Shown here in pieces: positions 39,607 through 48,359 of a DNA stretch of 64,000 nucleotides. The stretch spans positions 1 through 64,000 of the forward strand of contig CAUQMS010000001.1 in the NCBI GenBank assembly GCA_963519305.1. Direction: 5' to 3'. The notes under the pieces are model-generated. The model was not told the DNA's origin. It saw only the letters and a program-made list of their open reading frames with translations, and did no database searches. The position numbers and the translations under genes are program-made. Every line of letters starts with the position of its first letter. The first letter of the stretch is position 1. Origin of the DNA: Ewingella sp963519305 (GTDB lineage: Bacteria; Pseudomonadota; Gammaproteobacteria; Enterobacterales; Enterobacteriaceae).

Positions 39607-41208
39607 TTACGGCTGAAGGATGGTGGGCTCAGGATGGTCGAGCTGATCCGGATAGTCGAGCGTGAAGTGCAATCCGCGACTCTCTCTACGCTCCATAGCA
39701 CTGCGTACAATCAGTTCGGCAACCTGCACCAGATTACGTAATTCCAGCAAATTATTAGAAATTCGGAAGTTAGCGTAGTACTCATCGATTTCCTGTTGCA
39801 GGGTCATGATACGGCGCAGGGCGCGCTCAAGCCGCTTGGTCGTACGCACAATGCCCACGTAGTCCCACATAAACAGGCGCAGTTCATGCCAGTTATGCTG
39901 GATCACCACCTGCTCATCGGAATTGTCGACCCGGCTTTCATCCCACTGAGGCAGATGTTTTGCCAGTTTAGCGTGCGGAAGGCGCTTGATGATGTCCTCC
40001 GCTGCCGACCAGCCATACACCAGACATTCGAGCAGCGAGTTCGATGCCAGACGGTTGGCGCCATGCAGACCGGTATAACTCACCTCACCGATGGCATACA
40101 GACCGTCCAGATCGGTGCGGCCATGTTGGTCCACCATCACGCCGCCACAGGTATAGTGTGCGGCAGGGACGATTGGAATCGCCTCTTTTGTCAGATCAAT
40201 ACCCAGTGACATCAGCTTTTCATAGATCATCGGGAAATGCTGCATGATGAACTCTGGCGGGCGATGGCTGATATCCAGATACATACAGTCTGCACCCAGA
40301 CGCTTCATTTCATGGTCAATAGCACGGGCCACGACGTCGCGGGGAGCCAGTTCGCCGCGTGCATCAAAATCTGGCATAAAACGGCTGCCGTCCGGGCGCT
40401 TCAGGAAAGCCCCTTCGCCGCGTAACGCTTCGGTCAGCAAAAAGTTTCTGGCCTGAGGGTGATACAAACAGGTGGGATGGAACTGGTTGAATTCCAGATT
40501 TGCCACACGGCAGCCCGCGCGCCAGGCCATTGCAATACCATCTCCCGAAGAGATATCGGGGTTCGTCGTGTACTGATACACTTTTGCCGCGCCGCCGGTG
40601 GCGAGGATCACGGCCTTGGCCCGCAGTGTTTCGACGTGCTCTTTCTCACGGTTCCAGACATACGCGCCAACCACACGTTGTGTGCCTGTCAGACCAATTT
40701 TGCTGGACGTGATCAGGTCAACGGCGTTATAGCGCTCTTTCACGCAAATATTAGGGTGCGATCTTGCTTTCCCTACCAGCGTGGTCTCTACTTCTTTACC
40801 AGTAGCATCAGCAGCATGCAGTATGCGCCGGTGACTGTGACCGCCTTCGCGAGTCAGGTGATAACGCTCCTCAGAGCTTGCGTTTGTTTCGGTATCAAAC
40901 AGCACGCCCTGATCAATTAACCACTGCACGCAATGACGCGCATTACCGGCGATGAACTCGACGGCTTCCTTATCACACAATCCGGCACCGGCGATGAGGG
41001 TGTCATCGACGTGAGAGGCAATGCTGTCCTGCTCATCGAACACCGCGGCGATGCCGCCCTGTGCATAAAAGGTTGCGCCTTCGTTTAAAGGTCCTTTGCT
41101 GAGTACAGTAACGCTACTATGGTCTGCAAGTCGTAAAGCCAAAGACAGGCCGGCAGCACCACTCCCGATAATCAATACATCGCTGACAAATTCAGATGAA
41201 GGTTGCAT
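39607..41208 (-). CDS. nadB: L-aspartate oxidase NadB
   Basis: NadB oxidises L-aspartate to iminoaspartate with FAD, the first step of de novo NAD synthesis. The 533 residues carry the Rossmann motif IGSGAAGLSLALRLAD, FYAQGGIAAV, the catalytic region HLTREGGHSHRRILHAADATG and AAHYTCGGVMVD. I used the ATG at 41208 (MQPSSEFVSDVLIIGSG) as the family-like start; an ATG at 41244 would add 12 hydrophobic residues. It is divergent from rpoE. Confidence 0.94.
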   Translation of the reverse strand: MQPSSEFVSDVLIIGSGAAGLSLALRLADHSSVTVLSKGPLNEGATFYAQGGIAAVFDEQDSIASHVDDTLIAGAGLCDKEAVEFIAGNARHCVQWLIDQGVLFDTETNASSEERYHLTREGGHSHRRILHAADATGKEVETTLVGKARSHPNICVKERYNAVDLITSSKIGLTGTQRVVGAYVWNREKEHVETLRAKAVILATGGAAKVYQYTTNPDISSGDGIAMAWRAGCRVANLEFNQFHPTCLYHPQARNFLLTEALRGEGAFLKRPDGSRFMPDFDARGELAPRDVVARAIDHEMKRLGADCMYLDISHRPPEFIMQHFPMIYEKLMSLGIDLTKEAIPIVPAAHYTCGGVMVDQHGRTDLDGLYAIGEVSYTGLHGANRLASNSLLECLVYGWSAAEDIIKRLPHAKLAKHLPQWDESRVDNSDEQVVIQHNWHELRLFMWDYVGIVRTTKRLERALRRIMTLQQEIDEYYANFRISNNLLELRNLVQVAELIVRSAMERRESRGLHFTLDYPDQLDHPEPTILQP

Positions 41209-41300
41209 AACGTATGATGTTTGCAGAAGAAGAGGGAAAATCATGTTAGCCTAAACGTCCGGGCAAAAGCCACGGACTTGAGACTTCAATAGAAAAAACA

Positions 41301-41426
41301 ATGGCGATGTGGAACTTAATGTTTCATGTGAACTCCAAGCAGTACTTGCTCAGGAATATAATGATGACAGCTGGCAGTACGACTTTATGCGCGGAGATAG
41401 TTTTGGGGAGATTTTACCTCGGATGA
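41301..41426 (+). CDS. RseD-like leader peptide of rpoE
   Basis: A 41-codon ORF (MAMWNLMFHVNSKQYLLRN...GRFYLG) ends in TGA overlapping the rpoE ATG as ATGA. In E. coli a leader peptide called RseD precedes rpoE and is translationally coupled to it, under CsrA control. Length, position and overlap match that arrangement, though I cannot compare the sequences. The ribosome binding site is weak. The sigma-E promoter lies inside this ORF, so only longer transcripts would carry its start. Confidence 0.5.
   Translation: MAMWNLMFHVNSKQYLLRNIMMTAGSTTLCAEIVLGRFYLG
41311..41338 (+). promoter_or_regulatory. Candidate sigma-E promoter of rpoE
   Basis: GGAACTT (41311-41317), 16 bp, TCCAA (41334-41338) resembles the sigma-E consensus (GGAACTT, 16-17 bp, TCNAA). 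It is about 80 bp upstream of rpoE, where the autoregulated promoter lies in E. coli. Confidence 0.72.
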
Positions 41427-41998
41427 GCGAGCAGTTAGCCGATCAGGTTCTGGTTGAGCGGGTCCAGAAGGGTGATCAGAAATCGTTCAATTTACTGGTT
41501 ATCCGTTACCAGCATAAAGTAGCGAGCCTGGTTTCCCGCTACGTACCACAGGGCGATGTGCCTGATGTGGTCCAGGAATCATTCATTAAAGCGTATCGTG
41601 CGTTGGAATCTTTTCGAGGCGATAGTGCTTTTTACACGTGGTTGTACCGTATCGCGGTCAACACAGCGAAAAATTATTTAGTTGCTCAGGGGCGGCGTCC
41701 ACCAGCCAGTGATGTGGATGCCAATGATGCCGAAAATTTTGAAAGTGGCGGCGCATTGAAAGAAATTTCGAACCCTGAGAATTTGATGTTGTCAGAAGAG
41801 TTGCGGCAAATAGTTTTCCGTACGATTGAAGCACTTCCTGAAGATCTTCGCATGGCGATCACCTTAAGGGAGTTAGATGGATTGAGCTACGAAGAGATAG
41901 CCGCCATCATGGATTGCCCCGTGGGCACGGTAAGATCGCGTATTTTCCGCGCCCGGGAAGCTATTGATAATAAGGTTCAACCGCTGATTCAGCGTTAA
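41423..41998 (+). CDS. rpoE: Envelope stress sigma factor RpoE (sigma-E)
   Basis: Sigma-E directs transcription of outer-membrane and periplasmic repair genes. The 191-residue protein begins MSEQLADQVLVERVQKGDQKSFNLLV, with region 2 (PDVVQESFIKAYRALESFRGDSAFYTWLYRIAVNTAKN) and region 4 (ALPEDLRMAITLRELDGLSYEEIAAIMDCPVGTVRSRIFRAR). The ORF is open upstream in the same frame, but 41423 is the family start. It heads the rpoE-rseABC operon. Confidence 0.96.
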   Translation: MSEQLADQVLVERVQKGDQKSFNLLVIRYQHKVASLVSRYVPQGDVPDVVQESFIKAYRALESFRGDSAFYTWLYRIAVNTAKNYLVAQGRRPPASDVDANDAENFESGGALKEISNPENLMLSEELRQIVFRTIEALPEDLRMAITLRELDGLSYEEIAAIMDCPVGTVRSRIFRAREAIDNKVQPLIQR

Positions 41999-42028
41999 CG
42001 ATGGCGGACACTGGAAGGGTACTTAGGC

Positions 42029-42679
42029 ATGCAGAAAGAAAAGCTTTCGGCTCTAATGGATGGTGAAGTCTTGGATTCCGAGCTTCTGAGTTCGCTGTCG
42101 GATGATAAAACGCTTCAACAAAGCTGGCAGAGCTATCATTTGATCCGCGACACTATGCGCGGTGATATGGGAAATGTGGTGCATCTGGATATCGCAGATC
42201 GTGTCGCCGCTGCGTTAGCGAATGAGCCTGCTCGTTTGGTTCCCGGCGCCGTTCCGGAATCCCAACCTCAGCCTCATACCTGGGAAAAAATGCCGTTCTG
42301 GCATAAGGTTCGCCCTTGGGCAAGCCAACTGACTCAGGTCGGCGTTGCTGCTTGTGTCTCCCTGGCCGTTATCGTGGGTGTGCAACATTACAATCAGCCG
42401 GATGCATCAGGTGCTTCACCTGAAACCCCTGCGTTCAATACGTTGCCGATGATGGGTAAAGCATCGCCGGTAAGCTTTGGCGTGCCAACCAGTGACAGTA
42501 CTGCACTGAATGGGCAACAAAATGTGCAGGAACAGCGCAAGCGCGTTAATGCCATTTTGCAGGATTACGAACTGCAGCGCAGATTACACTCTGATCAGCT
42601 CCAGTTGGAATCTGTTACGCCACAGCAGGCCGCTGTTCAGGTACCCGGAACTCAGTCTTTAGGAATGCAAACGCAGTAA
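42029..42679 (+). CDS. rseA: Anti-sigma-E factor RseA
   Basis: RseA holds sigma-E at the inner membrane until regulated proteolysis. The 216-residue protein has the cytosolic sigma-binding domain (MQKEKLSALMDGEVLDSELL), one membrane segment at about 101-119 and a periplasmic part. The Ala108-Cys109 pair in the membrane segment and Val148-Ser149 in SPVSF match the RseP and DegS cut sites of E. coli RseA at the same positions. It overlaps rseB (TAATG). Confidence 0.96.
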   Translation: MQKEKLSALMDGEVLDSELLSSLSDDKTLQQSWQSYHLIRDTMRGDMGNVVHLDIADRVAAALANEPARLVPGAVPESQPQPHTWEKMPFWHKVRPWASQLTQVGVAACVSLAVIVGVQHYNQPDASGASPETPAFNTLPMMGKASPVSFGVPTSDSTALNGQQNVQEQRKRVNAILQDYELQRRLHSDQLQLESVTPQQAAVQVPGTQSLGMQTQ

Positions 42680-43629
42680 TGAAGCAAATTTGGTTTGCCG
42701 TCTGTTTAATGACGGGCAGCCTGTTGACTCCAGCAATCGCCTCGGCAGAACCAACGACCGAGGCGTTATTGCAGGAAATGAACAAGGCCACTCAGTCTTT
42801 AAATTATGAAATCGCCTTCATCAGCATTACGAAGCAGGGAATTGATTCCTATCGCTATCGTCATGCCACCTCTAATCATTTCCCTCTCGCGCAGTTAGTC
42901 CTGATGGACGGACCTCGCCGTGAAATCGTCCAACGTGGTAAAGACATCAGCTATTTCGAAACGGGCTTACAGCCGTTTACGCTAGATGGCGACCATATCG
43001 TTGACTCTTTGCCTGGGATTGTTTTCAGTGATTTCGTGCGTTTGGCGAAATACTATGACTTTATTCCGGTTGGCAGGGCTCGTGCAGTGGACCGGTTGAG
43101 TCAGGTGATCCGGGTTGTATCACGTGATGGTACCCGTTTTAGTTATGTGATCTGGGTTGACGAAAATACCAAGCTTCCCCTGCGGGTTGATCTTCTTGAC
43201 CGTGATGGTGAGACGCTGGAACAATTCCGCGTTATCTCTTTTGTCGCTGACGATGCTGTTAAACAATCCCTGATGACCTTAGAGAAAGCGACACTTCCTC
43301 CGGTGCTTTCCGTACCTGCTGGCGATAACACACAGTTCACCTGGCAACCAAAATGGTTACCTGATGGTGTGACTGAAGTGGCGCGCAGCCGCAGAAACTT
43401 GCCAAATATGCCAGTCGCGATAGAATCACGTCTTTATTCTGACGGGCTTTTCAGTTTCTCGATCAACGTGAATGCGACAACCAGTGCTCCTTCTGAGCAG
43501 TTGGTCAGGCAGGGGCGTCGAACCGTGCAGACGGAAATCCGCAGCGCGAATGAAATTACGGTTGTCGGTGAAATACCGCCGTCAACGGCTAAGCGAATTG
43601 CAGAAAGTATCGTCTTCACTGCGCAATAA
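42679..43629 (+). CDS. rseB: Sigma-E regulator RseB
   Basis: RseB is a periplasmic protein that shields RseA from DegS and senses mislocalised lipopolysaccharide. The signal peptide ends at IASAEP (about residue 23). The mature part has the MucB/RseB lipoprotein-like fold (LLQEMNKATQSLNYEIAFISITKQGIDSYRYRH...) and the smaller C-terminal domain that contacts RseA. Length 316 residues (318 in E. coli). Confidence 0.96.
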   Translation: MKQIWFAVCLMTGSLLTPAIASAEPTTEALLQEMNKATQSLNYEIAFISITKQGIDSYRYRHATSNHFPLAQLVLMDGPRREIVQRGKDISYFETGLQPFTLDGDHIVDSLPGIVFSDFVRLAKYYDFIPVGRARAVDRLSQVIRVVSRDGTRFSYVIWVDENTKLPLRVDLLDRDGETLEQFRVISFVADDAVKQSLMTLEKATLPPVLSVPAGDNTQFTWQPKWLPDGVTEVARSRRNLPNMPVAIESRLYSDGLFSFSINVNATTSAPSEQLVRQGRRTVQTEIRSANEITVVGEIPPSTAKRIAESIVFTAQ

Positions 43630-43646
43630 AAGGTCAGGTAATCAAG

Positions 43647-44126
43647 ATGATGAAAGAATGGGCCACCGTCGTTTCGTGGCAAGACGGTATTGCTGAGCTG
43701 CGTTGTGAGACGCAAGCGGGTTGCAGCAGCTGCCATTCGCGATCTGGCTGTGGAGCCCGGGTTCTTAATGAACTCGGTCCGCAAACAGAACATAATCTTT
43801 TGGTTAATATTGCCGAACGCCTTGAGCCAGGCCAGAAAGTTGAGCTTGGCATCACGGAGGGCAGTTTGTTGCGCTCCGCTTTCCTGATCTATATGACCCC
43901 ATTATTGGGCGTTATTCTGGGCGGCGGCTTGCTGCAATGGCTGACGCAGGGCGATCTTTACTCCGTGCTGGGCGCACTAGCGGGCGGGGCAATAGGTTTT
44001 GTCGTTGCGCGTGCGCTGGCGGCAAAGCTGGAAAATCAAGCAGATTATCAGCCTGTCATCCTGCAAATAGGTCTGCCTCCTGACGCATTTAGATTCCAGC
44101 ACGATAATGGCCGTCTACCTTCCTGA
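43647..44126 (+). CDS. rseC: RseC family protein
   Basis: RseC is an inner-membrane protein linked to SoxR reduction and modestly to sigma-E activity. The 159 residues show the cysteine cluster CETQAGCSSCHSRSGCGARV near the N-terminus and two membrane segments (about 72-90 and 101-118), as in the family. Either ATG at 43647 or 43650 could be used. It ends the operon, 11 bases from a convergent gene. Confidence 0.93.
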   Translation: MMKEWATVVSWQDGIAELRCETQAGCSSCHSRSGCGARVLNELGPQTEHNLLVNIAERLEPGQKVELGITEGSLLRSAFLIYMTPLLGVILGGGLLQWLTQGDLYSVLGALAGGAIGFVVARALAAKLENQADYQPVILQIGLPPDAFRFQHDNGRLPS

Positions 44127-44137
44127 GTATTACCCTC

Positions 44138-44959
44138 TTAGTTTCTGATCGGGATCCGGTTTTGGATCATATGCTCGATCAGTGCGATGAAAAGATCGGC
44201 GCTGAACAGGGAGGTATAGAGTACGGAAAAGAGAATACGCCCATTGGTATCAAGCAGTCGGATCATCTGGCTGTTACTTCCTCCGCTAATATATTGTATA
44301 TCCTCGACCGGAATACACAGCCCTTCATCCGATGTAATAAACCGTGCGCTTAATCGTAATTTTTTTTCATTTAACATCAATAAATTACGGCTGAAAAATT
44401 GATGCAGTTTACATTTCGACGCGGCCAGATAAGTAAATGAAAAACTCCCATCGTTTGCCAGAATAGACAGTGCCTGCGGGCCACGCGACATCAGTTGTTC
44501 ATTCTTGATGACTTCAATCAGCCTTTCAGCATGCGCGATATTGGGGGGGATTTTATGCCAGCATTTATCATTCCCTTCGCGAAACGCCATGGTGTCTAAT
44601 ATTTTCCGGGTATATTTACCGGTTCTGTAACGATATATCTCAGTAATTTGGTCGAAAGGCACAAAGCGATGTTTTTGGTCTCTTTCGTTGATCACTAATA
44701 TTCCATTCTCGTGCAATTGGTAAGTTTGTTTAGGTCTGGTGTAATGTCTGAGGACAAATAAAAGTGCGCCTAATCCAATACTGAAAATAGCCGACAACGT
44801 AATAATATGCAGGCCACCGCTGCCAGTTCTCCCCAGAGCAAGAAGAAATACGACCTGTATTGCTCCCCCCACCATTAAAAGGGTGGCAAGAACCATTGTG
44901 ATCCAGGAATTGGCTCTGGCAAACCCATGCTGACTGAGCAACCGTCCTTCATTGATCAT
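44138..44959 (-). CDS. Unrecognised membrane protein with PH-like cytosolic part
   Basis: I do not recognise this gene. It interrupts the usual rseC-lepA order of enterobacteria and is transcribed against both. The ATG at 44959 follows AAGG and gives 273 residues; an ATG at 44998 adds 13. Two membrane segments lie near residues 20-43 (WITMVLATLLMVGGAIQVVFLLAL) and 50-70. The remainder is soluble and beta-rich with two similar blocks (TYQLHENGILVINERDQKHRFVPFDQITEIYRYRTG and RFITSDEGLCIPVEDIQYISGG), which look like paired bacterial PH domains. The low G+C of its flanks suggests acquisition. No function is assigned. Confidence 0.72.
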   Translation of the reverse strand: MINEGRLLSQHGFARANSWITMVLATLLMVGGAIQVVFLLALGRTGSGGLHIITLSAIFSIGLGALLFVLRHYTRPKQTYQLHENGILVINERDQKHRFVPFDQITEIYRYRTGKYTRKILDTMAFREGNDKCWHKIPPNIAHAERLIEVIKNEQLMSRGPQALSILANDGSFSFTYLAASKCKLHQFFSRNLLMLNEKKLRLSARFITSDEGLCIPVEDIQYISGGSNSQMIRLLDTNGRILFSVLYTSLFSADLFIALIEHMIQNRIPIRN

Positions 44960-45353
44960 GATGCTAACCTTGTGACCGGATTGAGAAAAGTAAGACAAAG
45001 CAAGTGTTCAAATTAATCGAAATAGAGCATAAATAAATTCTTTTATAACAGTTATTTAAAGGTTTTTTTGTTGGTGAGTAAATGAGCATTTTCCTAAAGT
45101 CCTGCCCTCCAGCAGGCTATGTCCGGAGGCTGAAAACGTCAGAAAGGAGAGTTGCTTACAACTTATTGCAATCGTTACGACCCGCTTTCGCCTGAAGATA
45201 GGCATAATCATCAGTTAGGTGGCGGGGAGACTAGGTTTTCACGGTCCTCACATGTAGAATGCTGCGACTCAGGCGAAAGACAGCCAACCTACAAACCGTC
45301 GCTGTGTTGTTATGGCGAATGATTCAGAAATACCAAGGTAGAAAATCTTTATA
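44960..45353. other. 394-bp non-coding gap upstream of lepA
   Basis: No gene seen. The left part is AT-rich, including AAAGGTTTTTTTG near 45058-45070. A perfect 11-bp inverted repeat, CTTTCGCCTGA (45185-45195) and TCAGGCGAAAG (45269-45279), encloses 73 bases. In an RNA from an upstream promoter it could close a structured leader before lepA. Promoters for lepA and the leftward gene presumably lie here, but I cannot place them firmly. Confidence 0.4.
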
Positions 45354-47153
45354 ATGAAGAACATAAGAAACTTTTCCATCATCGCCCACATTGACCACGG
45401 TAAGTCGACGCTGTCCGACCGCATTATTCAGATCTGCGGCGGCCTGTCCGATCGTGAAATGGAAGCGCAAGTTCTTGACTCCATGGATCTGGAACGTGAG
45501 CGCGGTATCACCATTAAAGCCCAGAGCGTAACGCTGGACTACAAAGCAAAAGATGGCGAAACCTATCACCTGAATTTCATCGATACTCCAGGCCATGTCG
45601 ACTTCTCTTATGAAGTTTCACGCTCTCTTGCAGCCTGTGAAGGCGCGTTGCTGGTGGTGGATGCCGGTCAGGGCGTAGAAGCGCAGACTTTGGCAAACTG
45701 CTACACCGCGATGGAAATGAATCTCGAAGTCGTGCCGGTATTGAACAAAATTGACTTGCCAGCCGCCGATCCCGATCGCGCTGCGCAGGAAATTGAAGAT
45801 ATCGTCGGCATTGATGCCACGGATGCGGTGCGCTGCTCGGCTAAAACCGGCGTCGGTGTCCCAGATATTCTGGAACGTCTGGTGCGCGACATTCCGCCAC
45901 CGGAAGGTGATCCGGACGCGCCTCTGCAGGCGCTGATCATCGATTCATGGTTCGATAACTACCTTGGCGTGGTTTCTCTGGTCCGTATTAAGAACGGCAC
46001 CATGAGAAAGGGCGACAAAATTAAAGTCATGAGCACCGGCCAGGTTTATAACGCCGACCGTCTGGGTATCTTCACACCAAAACGCGTCGATCGCGATATG
46101 TTGGGCTGTGGGGAAGTGGGCTGGCTGGTTTGCGCGATTAAAGACATCCTGGGTGCGCCGGTTGGCGATACCCTGACGCTGTCACGTAACCCGGCTGAGA
46201 AACCGTTACCTGGTTTTAAGAAAGTAAAACCTCAGGTTTATGCGGGTCTGTTCCCTGTCAGCTCTGATGATTACGAAAACTTCCGTGATGCGTTGGGCAA
46301 ACTCAGCCTGAACGATGCTTCTCTGTTCTATGAACCAGAAAGCTCCACCGCGCTGGGCTTCGGCTTCCGCTGTGGCTTCCTCGGTTTGCTGCACATGGAG
46401 ATCATTCAGGAACGTCTGGAGCGTGAATACGATCTGGACTTGATCACCACGGCACCGACCGTAGTGTATGAAGTGGAAACCACCAGTAAAGAGACCATTT
46501 ACGTTGATAGCCCGTCTAAGCTGCCAGCGCTAAATAATATCGAAGAGCTGCGTGAGCCTATTGCCGAATGCCACATGCTGATGCCTCAGGAATATCTGGG
46601 CAGCGTGATCACCTTGTGCATTGAGAAACGTGGCGTTCAGACCAACATGGTTTACCACGGTAACCAGGTTGCGTTGACCTATGAAATTCCTATGGCTGAA
46701 GTGGTTATCGACTTCTTCGACCGTCTGAAATCAACCTCTCGCGGCTATGCATCACTGGACTATAACTTCAAGCACTTCCAGACGTCAGACATGGTGCGTG
46801 TTGATGTATTGATCAACGGTGAACGTGTTGACGCCCTGGCGCTGATCACCCACCGTGGCAATGCGCAGTTCCGGGGTCGTCAGCTGGTCGAGAAAATGCA
46901 GGAACTTATCCCGCGTCAGCAATTTGATATCGCCATCCAAGCCGCTATCGGCGGGCATATCATCGCGCGTGCAACGGTGAAACAACTGCGTAAAAACGTA
47001 TTAGCGAAATGTTACGGCGGTGACGTTAGCCGTAAGAAGAAACTGTTACAGAAACAAAAAGATGGTAAGAAACGCATGAAGCAGGTGGGCAACGTTGAGT
47101 TACCGCAAGAAGCGTTCCTGGCTATTCTCCATGTTGGTAAAGACAGCAAATAA
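45354..47153 (+). CDS. lepA: Elongation factor 4 (LepA)
   Basis: LepA is a ribosome-bound translational GTPase affecting initiation and back-translocation. The 599-residue protein has AHIDHGKST (G1), RGITIK, DTPGHVDF (G3) and NKIDLP (G4), followed by EF-G-like domains and the LepA-specific C-terminal domain ending in KKKLLQKQKDGKKRMKQVGNVELPQEAFLAIL. It starts the lepA-lepB unit. Confidence 0.97.
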   Translation: MKNIRNFSIIAHIDHGKSTLSDRIIQICGGLSDREMEAQVLDSMDLERERGITIKAQSVTLDYKAKDGETYHLNFIDTPGHVDFSYEVSRSLAACEGALLVVDAGQGVEAQTLANCYTAMEMNLEVVPVLNKIDLPAADPDRAAQEIEDIVGIDATDAVRCSAKTGVGVPDILERLVRDIPPPEGDPDAPLQALIIDSWFDNYLGVVSLVRIKNGTMRKGDKIKVMSTGQVYNADRLGIFTPKRVDRDMLGCGEVGWLVCAIKDILGAPVGDTLTLSRNPAEKPLPGFKKVKPQVYAGLFPVSSDDYENFRDALGKLSLNDASLFYEPESSTALGFGFRCGFLGLLHMEIIQERLEREYDLDLITTAPTVVYEVETTSKETIYVDSPSKLPALNNIEELREPIAECHMLMPQEYLGSVITLCIEKRGVQTNMVYHGNQVALTYEIPMAEVVIDFFDRLKSTSRGYASLDYNFKHFQTSDMVRVDVLINGERVDALALITHRGNAQFRGRQLVEKMQELIPRQQFDIAIQAAIGGHIIARATVKQLRKNVLAKCYGGDVSRKKKLLQKQKDGKKRMKQVGNVELPQEAFLAILHVGKDSK

Positions 47154-47180
47154 GCCCTCAATAAGTTCGTAGGAGTATGC

Positions 47181-48158
47181 ATGGCTAACATGTTTGCCTT
47201 GATTCTGGCGATTGCAACGCTGGTCTCCGGGATTATCTGGTGCCTGGATCGTTTCAAGTTCGCTCCCGCTCGTCGGGCGAAAATTGCCAGACTCAAGGTT
47301 GAAACCGCCGGTGCGGTTGACGAAAAAACGCTGAATAAAGTGGCTAAACAGCCAGGTTGGGTAGAAACCTGCGCCTCTGTTTTTCCTGTATTGCTGGTGG
47401 TATTTGTGGTGCGTTCGTTTATTTACGAACCTTTCCAGATCCCCTCCGGTTCGATGATGCCAACCTTGCTGATTGGCGATTTCATTGTCGTCGAGAAGTA
47501 TGCCTACGGTCTGAAAGATCCGATCACGCAAACCAAGCTCATCCCGACGGGTGAACCTAAACGTGGCGATGTGGTGGTATTTAAATATCCGCTTAATCCA
47601 AGTCTGGATTACATCAAACGTTTAGTGGGCTTGCCTGGTGACCGTGTGACCTATGATCCTTTCAGCAAAGAAGTGACCGTTCAGCCAGCATGTAACAGTG
47701 GCCAGAATTGCAGTACGGCTCTGGCGGTAACTTACGATGCCGGCCATGCGAGTGACTTCGTGCAGACCTTTGGTCAGGCATCCGGCAGCGAAGCCAGCAG
47801 CGGTTTCTTTGAGATCCCGCCTTCGGCCAGCGTGCCGCAAGACGGTATCCGTCTGCTGCAGCGTCAGGAAACACTGGGTAACGTGACCCACAATATTCTG
47901 ACCGTGCCAGGTGCACGCGATCAGCTCGGTGCTTACTATCAGCAACCAGGGCAGCCTATGGGCACCTGGGTGGTTCCGGCCGGCCATTACTTCATGATGG
48001 GCGACAACCGTGACAACAGCGCTGACAGTCGTTACTGGGGCTTTGTGCCAGAGAAGAATCTGGTCGGTCGTGCATCCGGTATCTGGATGAGCTTTAAAAA
48101 GCAGGAAGGTGAGTGGCCAACGGGTGTACGCCTGAGCCGCATCGGTGGAATTCATTAA
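47181..48158 (+). CDS. lepB: Signal peptidase I
   Basis: LepB cleaves signal peptides from exported proteins at the outer face of the inner membrane. Two N-terminal membrane segments (about 4-21 and 62-77) flank a basic loop. The catalytic Ser91 is in PSGSMMPTLL and Lys146 in DYIKRLVGLPGD; the later signature GDNRDNSADSRYWGFVP is intact. Length 325 residues. It follows lepA by 27 bases. Confidence 0.97.
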   Translation: MANMFALILAIATLVSGIIWCLDRFKFAPARRAKIARLKVETAGAVDEKTLNKVAKQPGWVETCASVFPVLLVVFVVRSFIYEPFQIPSGSMMPTLLIGDFIVVEKYAYGLKDPITQTKLIPTGEPKRGDVVVFKYPLNPSLDYIKRLVGLPGDRVTYDPFSKEVTVQPACNSGQNCSTALAVTYDAGHASDFVQTFGQASGSEASSGFFEIPPSASVPQDGIRLLQRQETLGNVTHNILTVPGARDQLGAYYQQPGQPMGTWVVPAGHYFMMGDNRDNSADSRYWGFVPEKNLVGRASGIWMSFKKQEGEWPTGVRLSRIGGIH

Positions 48159-48161
48159 TTC

Positions 48162-48185
48162 AATGCTGCCTATTTACGCAGCATT
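48162..48185 (+). terminator. Hairpin after lepB
   Basis: AATGCTGC-CTATTTAC-GCAGCATT is a perfect 8-bp stem three bases beyond the lepB stop, followed by ATATTT. It could be a weak terminator or an RNA-stability element before the rnc leader, where RNase III autoregulates its own message in E. coli. Confidence 0.5.
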
Positions 48186-48359
48186 ATATTTCCACACGTT
48201 GTAGAATACTCTTTCGAGCGATAAAAGTTGGCTCCCTGAATTTTTGTTAAAATGAATAGGGAGCCACTGCAAACGAAACAGCTTTGGATTTGCTTTAGGC
48301 GAAGCAGGCCTGTTCCGTATGCTGAAGTTTTTGACGCATTCTTGATCTATTGGTAACTC

